From Gaiellasilicea sp963784895 (GTDB lineage Bacteria > Actinomycetota > Thermoleophilia > Gaiellales > Gaiellaceae), in the NCBI GenBank assembly GCA_963784895.1, contig CAWATM010000005.1, positions 1 to 64,000 on the forward strand: DNA of 64,000 bases, in the 5' to 3' direction. This document shows, piece by piece, positions 1 to 7,398 of the stretch. Each line of letters begins with the position of its first letter. Position 1 is the first letter of the stretch. The notes below the pieces were generated by a model that had not been told where the DNA came from, did not search any database, and saw nothing but the letters and a program-made list of their open reading frames with translations. A program made the translations under genes and the position numbers.

Positions 1-264
1 TCGAGCACTGGGTCGTGGTTGACAGCAGCCGCAGCGGCACGTGCCCGGCGAAGCAGATTCCCCTGCAGGTCGTGCGCTTCGCGCTCGTCCCAGCCGCCGC
101 TGGCGCGAGATGATGATGGTCGGACGACTCCCGTAGTTGGTGGCGACGGTCTCCAGGCGCATCGTCCCGTCTTGGTCGGCAGCATCGCGCGGGACGAGCG
201 CCCGCTGCGAGGTGGCGTGTAGGCCGGCGAAGCGCGCGCCGTCCGCGAGCGCCGCGCCAACCAT
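1..264 (-). pseudogene. Hydrogenase-4 large-subunit-like protein, N-terminal NuoC-type domain (partial, frameshifted)
   Basis: Reading the minus strand from the ATG at 264 gives a NuoC-like N-terminus (RFAGLHAT, DGTMRLETV). Then, across frame changes, it gives the family-typical WDEREAHDL followed by FAGHVPLR and NHDPVLE. In HyfG/HycE-type proteins this domain precedes the NiFe-binding large-subunit domain, which would lie beyond the left edge. At least two frame changes occur within 264 bases, so no long ORF remains. It follows the hyfF-like gene with a gap of about 33 bases and fits as the last visible gene of the hyf cluster. Whether it binds nickel cannot be seen here. Confidence 0.55.
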
Positions 265-297
265 TACCCGATAGGAAGACGAATGAGCCCAAGGTTG

Positions 298-1752
298 TCA
301 CGACGAACCTCGGACGAGAGCTTCTCCGAGCTCCGAGCCGGGAAGCGCGCGCAGCAGCAGTAGACCCAGAGCAGGAACAGCCGAAACGCGGTGACCGCCG
401 TTACGCCGCGCAGCCCGGCGATCGGCCCTCGTTCGCGCGGTGGACTGTCGCCTGCGGTGGTCTCGATCAGGGCATGGGCGAGGCCGAGGAAGTCGAGCGC
501 GAGCAGGAGGGCAGTCGCGCTCGCGGCCCAGGGGTGTCCCGCCTGGGAAGCCGCCGCCAGCGACGATCAGAGCATCTCGCTGACGAAGAGTGGCGAGGGC
601 GGTCGGCCGGAGAGCGCGGCAGAGCGAGATCCCCATCGAGACCCCCGAGGGCGTGCTTGGTGCGACCGATACCGGTGACGGCGTGTCCCGCCGCGCGTGG
701 CTGGTGCGCAGGAGAGGCGTCGCCGCGTCGAAGCCGAGTGCCTTGGCGACGGCGTGGGCGGCGATGTGAATGGCGACGCCAGTTAGCGCCGAGAGGAGTG
801 CCGAACCGATCCCGAGCGCGATCACGCCATGTGCTCAGGCTGGAATAGGCGAGCAGACGCTTCCGGGGCAGCGAAGCGCCAGCAGAAACGGCACCGCGAC
901 GGCGAGCGAAGCGAGGCCGAAGGCGATCAGGAGGGTCTGCGTCGTGCGCCGCCGACAACCGGTGCGAGTGCATGCTGGGAGCGCCACGCGACGAGAGCAC
1001 GGTGGCAGGACGCGGCGGAGAAGAAGCGCGGAGACCGGCGGCGGTGCCTCCAGTGGCATCCGGTAGCCAGTCGTGCACCGGTGCCCAGCCGATCCTCGCC
1101 GCGAGCCCTGCAAGGAGGAACAGGTAGGCGATCAGGGCAGTCTCGCTGCCGCCGGAGTAGGTCGAGAAGCGTGCCAGGACGAGCCCGCCGAGCCCGCCGG
1201 TCGGGGATGCCCGCGCGAGCATCACGATTCCGAGCAGCGCGACGCCGAGCCCGAGCGAGGTCAGGACGAGGTACTCCAGCCCGCCTCGAGCGCGCGAGCT
1301 GGCCGCTGAAGCCGACGAGCAGTGCGGAGGCGGCGGTCGTCCCCTCGACGAGAGCCGGCTGCGCCGAGATTCGCCGACCAGCGCGTGCCAGCAGGATCGC
1401 CCAGAAGAGGTAGAGCGCGGCGTAGAAGATCCTCTGCCGGCGCTCGGCGAGACCAGCGAGTCGCCGCTGCGGCCGAGGTAGGCCGGTGAGACGAGGATGC
1501 TCGCGAGCCCGACGAGGCCGATCACGCCGACGAGGAACCCGCCGGCGACGTCGACGACGAGCCAATCGCCGATAACGGGCTCGTTCGAGGCGCGCAGGGC
1601 GAGGATGGACTGTGTCAGCGCGAGCGTCGCCGTGGCCACGGACGCCAAGCGCGCGAATGTCGTCACGAGGCTCGTCGGAGCAAGCAGGAAGATCACTGCC
1701 GCGAGCCCCGGAAGGGCGCACGGCCAGCGCCAGGAGCTCGCGGCTGAGTCAC
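298..1752 (-). pseudogene. hyfF: Hydrogenase-4 component F-like proton-translocating membrane subunit (frameshifted)
   Basis: This is a NuoL/M/N-type antiporter-like subunit of a hydrogenase-4 or formate hydrogenlyase membrane arm. Recognisable segments lie in alternating frames. They include PVIGDWLVVDVAGGFLV with its following TM helices (about 1500-1600), EYLVLTSLGLGVALLGIVML, LFLLAGLAARIGWAPVHDWLPDA (the conserved G-x-P-HxWLPDA loop, about 1070-1140), GIGSALLSALTGVAI (about 790-825) and RPPSPLFVSEML near 580-610. At least four frame changes are needed to join them. A GTGA overlap at 1749-1752 with the upstream hyfE-like gene suggests the start. The end is uncertain; the last open frame stops at 298. 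It is either decayed or affected by indel errors. Confidence 0.6.
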
Positions 1753-2354
1753 GCAGCGCCCTCAAGGCTGCGCTGTCAGCGGTGCCGAACTCAACGAAGA
1801 TCCGCTCGTAGAAGACGACCGCGACCAGCGCGACGAGCATCAGGTCGAGGGCGACGCCCAGCTCGATTGCGACCGAGGCACCGCCGGGCAACTGGAGTGC
1901 CGCAAGCGCGAGCGCGTGCTCGACGAGGACGATGCCGATGATTTGAAACAGCGTCGCGCGCCGCAGCGCCGCCGTGGCGATCCCGAATGCCACGAGCGCG
2001 AGCACTCCGCGCTCCGCGTCACGTGAATCGAGACCGATCGCCGGTACGAGCCAGGTCAATGCCAGCGCAAAGGCGAGGGCGATCCCAGCGCGCGCCAGCG
2101 GTGCCACGCGCGCCCGCACCGGACGCACCGCTCGGGTGCGTGAGACGAGCAGCAGGAAGAGCCCGGCGAGGACGACCCGCGAACCGCGAGCGCGGCAGCG
2201 GCGAGGACGCGCCGCTGCTCTCAGCCTCGTCGAGCGCAAAGGCGGCCAGGACGAGCGCTTGCGCGGTTACGAGCGCGACTGCGAGCGAGCGGCGGCGGAC
2301 GACGACGACGGCGAGCCCGAGCGCGACGAGCGTCCAGATGACCACGCCGCTCAT
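1749..2354 (-). pseudogene. hyfE: Hydrogenase-4 component E-like membrane protein (frameshifted)
   Basis: A small NuoK-like subunit that sits between the antiporter-like subunits of hydrogenase-4 complexes. The ATG at 2354 overlaps the hyfC stop (ATGA) and starts a hydrophobic run, MSGVVIWTLVALGLAVVVV, then AQALVLAAFALDEAESS. After a frame change near 2215 the protein continues with RVVLAGLFLLLVSRT, TLFQIIGIVLVEHALALAALQLPGG, LDLMLVALVAVVFYERI and an ending like REFGT-D-ALRALR, which is typical of HyfE. Several predicted TM helices are visible. One or two frameshifts interrupt it. The end at 1749 is inferred from the GTGA overlap with the next gene. Confidence 0.6.
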
Positions 2355-3277
2355 GAGGAGCCCACGAGCCAGGAGGCGATCCCGAGCAGTGCCGCGATCG
2401 TGCCGGCCGCGAGAAGCCGCGGCACGAGTAGGACGCGCATCTTCGCGACGAGCGTCTCGACAAGCGCGAACGCGGCGCAGAGCACGATCAGCACGATGGG
2501 TAAGACCGCGAGTTGGAGCCATACCTCGCGCGGGTGGGGCAGGAAGACTTGTGCGGCGAGCACGAGCACGAGCCAGTGGCGGACAGACGCGGCCCACTGT
2601 AGGTAGGCGAGGTCGCGGCCCGCGTACTCGAGCAGTGGCCCCTCGTGAATCATCGTCAGCTCGAGGTGCGTGTCGGGGCTGTCGACCGGTTGGCGGCCTG
2701 TCTCGGCGACGGCGACGAGGGCGAAGGCGAGCGCACCGAGCGCCAGAGCCGGGCTCGTCCAGACCTGCGTGCCAGCCGTCGCGGCGACGACGCCACGGAG
2801 ATCGGTGGTGGCGGCGAGGAGTGCGGCGAGGGCAAGCGAGAGCACTAGCGTCGCCTCGACGAAGACCGACAGAGTGAGATCGCGGCTGGCGCCGATCAGC
2901 GAGAAACCGCTGCCCGCGTCCCAAGCGGCGGTGACGACGGCGAACCGTGCCAGGGCGAGCAGGCCGACGAGCAGGAGCGCATCGTGGCCGACGCCCAGCT
3001 CGGAGCCGTTGCCGCGACTGGCACGACGAGAACAGCGGTGGCGGTGGCGGCGGCGACGACCGAGGGCGCGAGACGGTAGAACAACAGTCACGCCCTTGGG
3101 GGCAACGGCGCTCTTTCCCCATAGCCGCCGCAGCTCACGAAACGGCTGCAACGGACTCGGCCCGCGCCGGCCCTGGAGTCGGGCCTTCCAGTGCTGCACG
3201 AGACCCGGCAGGAGCGGGGCGAGCGCGATGCCTCCGACGATCTGAACCACCCCTGCAACGGCCGTCGCACCACTCAT
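2351..3277 (-). CDS. hyfC: Hydrogenase-4 component C-like / NuoH-like membrane subunit
   Basis: Complex I subunit 1 (NuoH/HycD) family, the quinone-site-like membrane subunit that anchors the peripheral arm. The frame is open over 308 residues from the ATG at 3277, which overlaps the hyfB stop as ATGA. Family features are GPSPLQPFRELRRLWGK near the N-terminus and the late loop ETGRQPVDSPDTHLELTMIHEG, which matches the conserved E-x-(x)RxP-D-P-THLELTM motif. Six to eight hydrophobic helices follow. Between about 2985 and 3085 the translation becomes basic and un-membrane-like (SRALGRRRRHRHR). The neighbouring frame there reads as a good TM helix (FYRLAPSVVAAATATAV), so two compensating indels are likely. 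Confidence 0.75.
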   Translation of the reverse strand: MSGATAVAGVVQIVGGIALAPLLPGLVQHWKARLQGRRGPSPLQPFRELRRLWGKSAVAPKGVTVVLPSRALGRRRRHRHRCSRRASRGNGSELGVGHDALLLVGLLALARFAVVTAAWDAGSGFSLIGASRDLTLSVFVEATLVLSLALAALLAATTDLRGVVAATAGTQVWTSPALALGALAFALVAVAETGRQPVDSPDTHLELTMIHEGPLLEYAGRDLAYLQWAASVRHWLVLVLAAQVFLPHPREVWLQLAVLPIVLIVLCAAFALVETLVAKMRVLLVPRLLAAGTIAALLGIASWLVGSS

Positions 3278-5213
3278 CCCAACCATCCCAGACGCGCGGC
3301 GGCGAGGAGCACGAGGATGAGGCTGGCGAGGTAGACGACGTAGGTGCCGAGGCTGCCGCTCTGGAGACGCCGGGCCTGGGCGGCGGCGGCGAGCGACACA
3401 CGCTCGAGCGGGGCGTAGAGGTGATCGTCGATCAGGTGGGGCACGTGGCCGGAATACGAGACCTCCTGCAGGACGCCGCCCTCGCTCCGCGCCGTGATCT
3501 CCCGCTGCGGGCGCAACAGAAGCTCGAGCACCAGGCGCAGCGGCTTGGTGAAGCCGGACTCGTCCAGCGGAGCGCGGGCTCGAGGCGCTGGCCGGACGCC
3601 CAGGCCGGAGCCGGAGCAGCGGCGCGGTTCCCGCGCACGATCGTCAGGCCGCCGGTGAGCCCGACGGTCCGACCACAATCCAGACGGTCGGCAGAGAGCC
3701 GGTGCCCGGAAGCTCGAGCCCGGCCTCGGTGGGCACGCCCGGCGACCAGGGCGCGAGCCCGACAAGAGGGCTGAAGAGCACACCGGGGATCACCCCGAGC
3801 ACGACGCAGACGCCGGCGAGGAGTACGAGTGCTGCTCGCATCGACAGCGGCGCGTCCTCGGCCGACGCGGCCGCCTCGCTCCGCGGCGGTCCAGAGCAGC
3901 ACGAGGCCGACGACCTTGACAAAGCAGAACAGCGCGAGGGCGGCGGTCGCAGCGAGAGTGGCGAGGGCGATCGCGCCGGCGATCCCGTCCCCGACGTGCC
4001 CGTAGGCGGTCACGTGCAGCAGCGCTGCAGCGTCAGCCATTCGGAGGCAAACCCGTTCAGCGGTGGGAGCCGGCGATCGCCATCGCCCCAACCAGGAAGG
4101 CGCCGGCCGTCCACGGCATCCGGCGCAGCAACCCTCCGATCCGGTCGAGCTCAAGCGATCCCACTGCCCGCTCGAACGCCCCCGAGCCGAGAAAGAGCAG
4201 CGACTTGAACACGGCGTGGTTGAGCGGTGTGCAGGAGCGGCGCAAGGGCGAACGCGGCCCAGGCGTCGGCGCCGCGGGCACGCAGGATCAGGCAGGCGCC
4301 CAGCCCGAGAACGATGATCCCGACGTTCTCGATCGAGTGCAGGGCCAATAGGCGCTTGAGGTCGTGCTGAAAGAGCGCGTAGATGACGCCGCCGACAGCG
4401 GAGAGCGCGCCGACGGCGAGTACGAGCACGCCGAACCAGACCGGCAGGACGCCGACCCAGCTCCACAAGCACGCGCCAGCCCGTACAGCGCAACCTTGAT
4501 CATCACGCCGCTCATCGAGCGCCGAAACCGGCGCCGGCGCGATCGGATGAGCCCGCGGGAGCCAGACGTGAAACATGCATCACGCCTGCCTTTCGTCCCC
4601 ATCCCCAAAGAGCGGCAAGGGCGATCGTGATCTGCAGTCCCGAACCTGAGCTGATCAGCGGCCCGCCTCGACGCGTCCGCGTGCCGAGCAGCAGGACGCC
4701 GATCCACGTGCCTACCCGCCGAGATGGGTGGCGCGCGGGATAGTCGAACACCGTCGCCGCGACAGCCTGTCGGCCCGGCGCGCGACGAGGATCACCGTGG
4801 CCGACAGCAGCGTCATCAGCTCCCAGCCCGTGAGGAACGTCAACGGATCTCGGGCGCAGACAACAAGCGCAAGGGCGAGGAAGAAGTCCGCGGTGAGCGC
4901 CGCAGTCACACGTCCCCGCCGCGTGGGCGCCAGATAGCGGAGCGAGAACACAAGCGCGGGAGCCGCAATGAGGCCGAGCGTGCCGAGGAAGAGCCCGCTC
5001 AGGCCGTCGACGCCGAAACGCGGACCGAATCGAGCTCGTGAACTCCGTGCCGAGCGTGTCTCCGGACGCAAGGGCCAAGAAGCCGGCGACTCCCACTCCC
5101 GCCGCTCCCACCGCCTGCGTCCAGATCCCAGCTTCGAACGTGCGCCGGCCGAGTGCCAGGATCGCTCCGATCGCAACTGCACCGAGCGCGGCAACCACGA
5201 GTGCTCCGATCAC
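3274..5213 (-). pseudogene. hyfB: Hydrogenase-4 component B-like antiporter subunit (frameshifted)
   Basis: NuoL-like proton-translocating subunit, first gene of the hyf-like cluster. The start is the GTG at 5213, which overlaps the arsR stop as GTGA. Coding segments in different frames, in order, are: MIGALVVAALGAVAIGAILA; FGVDGLSGLFLGTLGLIAAPALVF with DPLTFLTGWELMTLLS (about 4780-5030); MFHVWLPRAHP (4576); GVIYALFQHDLKRLLALHSIENVGII (about 4320-4400), the conserved lysine helix; LNHAVFKSLLFLGSGA (about 4180-4230); and C-terminal TM helices ending LLAAARLGWLG. The span is not a multiple of three. Several indels separate the segments. Confidence 0.65.
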
Positions 5214-5545
5214 GAGCCCTCGAGCTCGTTCAGGATCGACTGTTGCTCCGCGAGCTGCCGGGTGATGATCCCGCGCCCTGCCTCGAGCAGATCGAAGACC
5301 CGTTCATCGTCAACGCGGTAGTAGACACTCGTCCCCTCGCGCCGCGATTCGACAAGACCGATCCGGCGCAGTGCAGCAAGATGCTGCGACGTGCCGCCCG
5401 AGTCGAGCCCCAACTCCTTCTGGAGCGCGCCCACCGACCGTTCCTCGTCGCGCAACAGCTCAAGGATGCGCACGCGCGCGGGATGGCCGAGCACACGAAA
5501 GAGGTTGGCCTTCACTACGTGGACGCTCTGACTCGACGCGGGCAC
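5210..5545 (-). CDS. ArsR/SmtB-family transcriptional regulator
   Basis: A 111-residue winged-helix repressor of ArsR type. The HTH covers about residues 15-80: LFRVLGHPARVRILELLRD, SVGALQKELGLDSGGTSQHLAALRRIGLV, then the wing RREGTSVYYRVDD. The C-terminus (ILNELEG) is a short dimerisation helix. No CxC or similar metal motif is seen in the alpha-3 region, so the effector is unknown and need not be a metal. Its stop overlaps the GTG of the hyfB-like gene, so it is translationally coupled to the hydrogenase-4-like cluster and probably regulates it and itself. A candidate operator lies 18 bases upstream. Confidence 0.85.
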   Translation of the reverse strand: MPASSQSVHVVKANLFRVLGHPARVRILELLRDEERSVGALQKELGLDSGGTSQHLAALRRIGLVESRREGTSVYYRVDDERVFDLLEAGRGIITRQLAEQQSILNELEGS

Positions 5546-5562
5546 CAGCGAAGAATAATCTA

Positions 5563-5584
5563 AATCTTGGAACCTACGAAGATT
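5563..5584. promoter_or_regulatory. Candidate ArsR operator (inverted repeat)
   Basis: A perfect 6-bp inverted repeat, AATCTT (5563-5568) and AAGATT (5579-5584), with a 10-bp spacer, lies in an AT-richer patch 18 bases upstream of the arsR start. ArsR/SmtB repressors usually bind such imperfect dyads over their own promoter. Assignment is inference from position and symmetry only. Confidence 0.4.
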
Positions 5585-5752
5585 CGATGAGTGAGCACGG
5601 CTTCTTCGGCGCGTCCGAGGCCGGGATCAAACGCCTCGTGCGTCGGCCGAGGTGCGCGACCTGCCCGCGACACGTGCGCGTCTCATCGAGAGAACGGCGG
5701 CGCGGCGCAGGGGATGCGCGCGTACGGCCCATGGGGCATGTGCTCAAGACAA

Positions 5753-5773
5753 GCCCTGTTTTGCAGGGCTTCT
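5753..5773 (-). terminator. Hairpin downstream of tRNA-like sequence
   Basis: AAGCCCTG and CAGGGCTT form a perfect 8-bp stem with a 5-nt loop (TTTTG on the plus strand). It lies just 3' of the tRNA-like sequence when read on the minus strand. There is no uridine tract after it, so an intrinsic terminator is only one possibility. Confidence 0.35.
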
Positions 5774-5778
5774 CCAGT

Positions 5779-5880
5779 GGGACGCGGCGGGAATCGAACC
5801 CGCGAAACGTTCCTCCCGCCCGCACGTCGCGCGAGAGGCCCAGTTCTCGCGATCGGCCAACGCGGCTGCGGCTGGAGGGT
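5779..5880 (-). tRNA. tRNA-like sequence, 3' half only convincing (remnant?)
   Basis: On the minus strand a canonical T-arm is present (GCGGG TTCGATT CCCGC) followed by GCGTCCCA. A class II-like variable arm (ACGT...ACGT) and a strong stem CGCGAGA/TCTCGCG stand where the anticodon arm should be. However, the loop is eight bases (ACTGGGCC) with no clear anticodon. No 5' acceptor strand (expected GGGACGC-like) can be found, and the CCA end is not encoded. It resembles a damaged Ser/Leu-type tRNA. It is either a pseudogene or a sequence with indels. Confidence 0.35.
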
Positions 5881-5884
5881 CCGG

Positions 5885-6010
5885 CTAGCCCGCCAGGGCG
5901 CCCGCGAAGACCTGCCAGGCGAGCGCGCTCTTCGCGACGAGGCTGAGCACGAGATACACGCGCTCGCCGAAGAGATAGCTGCGCCACGGCCCGCAGCGGC
6001 AATGCGGCGC
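5885..6010 (-). pseudogene. Heliorhodopsin C-terminal remnant (TM7 with Schiff-base lysine)
   Basis: Immediately downstream of the glycosyltransferase, the minus strand reads PWRSYLFGERVYLVLSL, then VAKSALAWQVFAGALAG and a TAG stop at 5885. From memory of the family, this matches the end of heliorhodopsins. There, TM7 begins after a short linker and carries the retinal lysine in a S-L-V-A-K context, followed by LAWQVFAG. The first six helices are absent: upstream lies the 3' end of the glycosyltransferase gene (stop at 6046). No start codon with a ribosome site is evident. It is best read as a truncated gene left by deletion, or an assembly junction. Confidence 0.6.
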
Positions 6011-6045
6011 GTGCTTGACGACCGCCGCGGAGCGGTCGTCGTTGC

Positions 6046-7398
6046 TCAGAGCACCAGGCGACCGAAGCCACGCACGCGCGGCCGGAACACCGACGCGCCC
6101 GCCCGCTCGACGAGACGGCTCGCGTGCTGCGGCCCGAATCGCTCCCTCAACGCGACGCCGAGCGCGGCCGCCCGCCGTGGCTCGAGGCCCGCGAGCACCC
6201 CGAGCGCCCGGTCGGCGATCTCTTCGGGTGCGGCCGCATTGGGGTCGAACACGTCGCCGAGACCCGCGCGCCTGACGTCTTCGGCGCCCGCGAACTGGTC
6301 GGTCGAGAACGGGCAGACGAGCAGCGGGACGCCGGCCCAGAGAGCCTCGGTGATCGTGTTGTTCCCGCCGTGGCAGATGGCGAGGTCGCACGAGCGGAGC
6401 ACGTCGGCCTGCGGAAGGTACGAGGCGACGTGCCAGTCGGAGGGAATCGGTCCGAGGGCGGAGCGGGGAGTCACGCCCGAGGCGACGACCAGTCGAACGG
6501 GCAGCGTGCGAAAGGCCGAGACGATGCGTTGGAGAACGTCCGACCGCGCGGAGAGGAAGCTGCCGAGCGAGACGTAGATGCGCGGTCGCGAATCCTCTAC
6601 CTCGAGGAGCGTGGCGAGCCCGTCACTCAGCTGTCCTCCTCGACGAACCGAGGCGCCGACGAACCGGGCCGACCGCGGGAGCAGCGCGCGCCGCTGCCCG
6701 GCGAGCTGCACCGGGTAATTGAGGAGCGTGAGCAGCGGGGACGTGGCGGAGAGCGCCGTCGCCACCGGCTCGGCACGGGGATTCAGCTGACGGAGCGTGT
6801 CGTTGAACGTCCGCGTGAAGCGCTCCGAGACCTCGGCGCAGAGGCGGCGCAGCTCGGCCAGCTCCCTCGCGTCGGCGCGGAACTGCTCCGGACGGTGGGA
6901 GGGGAAGCCGTAGAGCTCGCCCGGCCCGGGGATCGCGGTGGGATGACCCGGATGGAACGAGACGTGGGGCTGCTCGAGCGCGCGCAACGCGAGCGTCGCG
7001 CCGAACGCGAGCTGATCCGAGACGACGAGCGTCGGGCTCACGTCGGCGACGATCTCGCCGAGGCGCTCCGTCACCGCTGCCGGCTCCCACAGCAGGTCTC
7101 GCTGCCGCGCCTCCGCCTGGAGGCGAAGCGTCGCGATCATCCCGCGGCGGGTCGCGGCGAGGAACGCGCGGAGGTGGACCGCCCCGTCGGCCTGCGCCGA
7201 CTTGCGGGCGAGACCCGGGTTGCTCGCCGGCCCGAGCACGAGCTCGCGGTGGTCGAAGCCGTCGCCGCTCACCCGGCCCGCGAGAGCCGGTCCGGTCGCG
7301 ACCACCACGTCGTGACCGCGCCGCGCGAGCGCCTGCCCGAGCCCCGAGAGCGGCAGGTAGTGCGAGGCGTAGTCGGGACTGACGAGGAGGACTCTCAC
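6046..7398 (-). CDS. UGT/MGT-type glycosyltransferase
   Basis: A 450-residue GT-B glycosyltransferase of the UDP-glycosyltransferase/MGT family (GT1). The N-terminus RVLLVSPDYASHYLPLSGLGQALARRGHDV is the acceptor domain. The C-terminal donor domain carries IYVSLGSFLSAR and the family signature HGGNNTITEALWAGVPLLVCPFSTDQ (about residues 355-385), which binds the nucleotide sugar. Its GTG start overlaps the stop of the upstream glycosyltransferase (GTGA at 7395-7398), so the two are coupled and probably act on the same glycoside or glycolipid. The acceptor is not predictable. Confidence 0.85.
   Translation of the reverse strand: MRVLLVSPDYASHYLPLSGLGQALARRGHDVVVATGPALAGRVSGDGFDHRELVLGPASNPGLARKSAQADGAVHLRAFLAATRRGMIATLRLQAEARQRDLLWEPAAVTERLGEIVADVSPTLVVSDQLAFGATLALRALEQPHVSFHPGHPTAIPGPGELYGFPSHRPEQFRADARELAELRRLCAEVSERFTRTFNDTLRQLNPRAEPVATALSATSPLLTLLNYPVQLAGQRRALLPRSARFVGASVRRGGQLSDGLATLLEVEDSRPRIYVSLGSFLSARSDVLQRIVSAFRTLPVRLVVASGVTPRSALGPIPSDWHVASYLPQADVLRSCDLAICHGGNNTITEALWAGVPLLVCPFSTDQFAGAEDVRRAGLGDVFDPNAAAPEEIADRALGVLAGLEPRRAAALGVALRERFGPQHASRLVERAGASVFRPRVRGFGRLVL

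Larger units (their letters stand above)
5546..5884. other. Intergenic stretch without protein gene
   Basis: About 340 bases between arsR and the heliorhodopsin remnant. I see no convincing protein gene. It holds the candidate ArsR operator (5563-5584), an 8-bp-stem hairpin AAGCCCTG/CAGGGCTT (5753-5773, no clear T tract) and a tRNA-like sequence on the minus strand (5779-5880). Confidence 0.6.

Noticed and set aside
5779..5880. tRNA-Sec (selC) or allo-tRNA
   Set aside because: No UCA anticodon, no 8-bp acceptor stem and no matching 5' strand.
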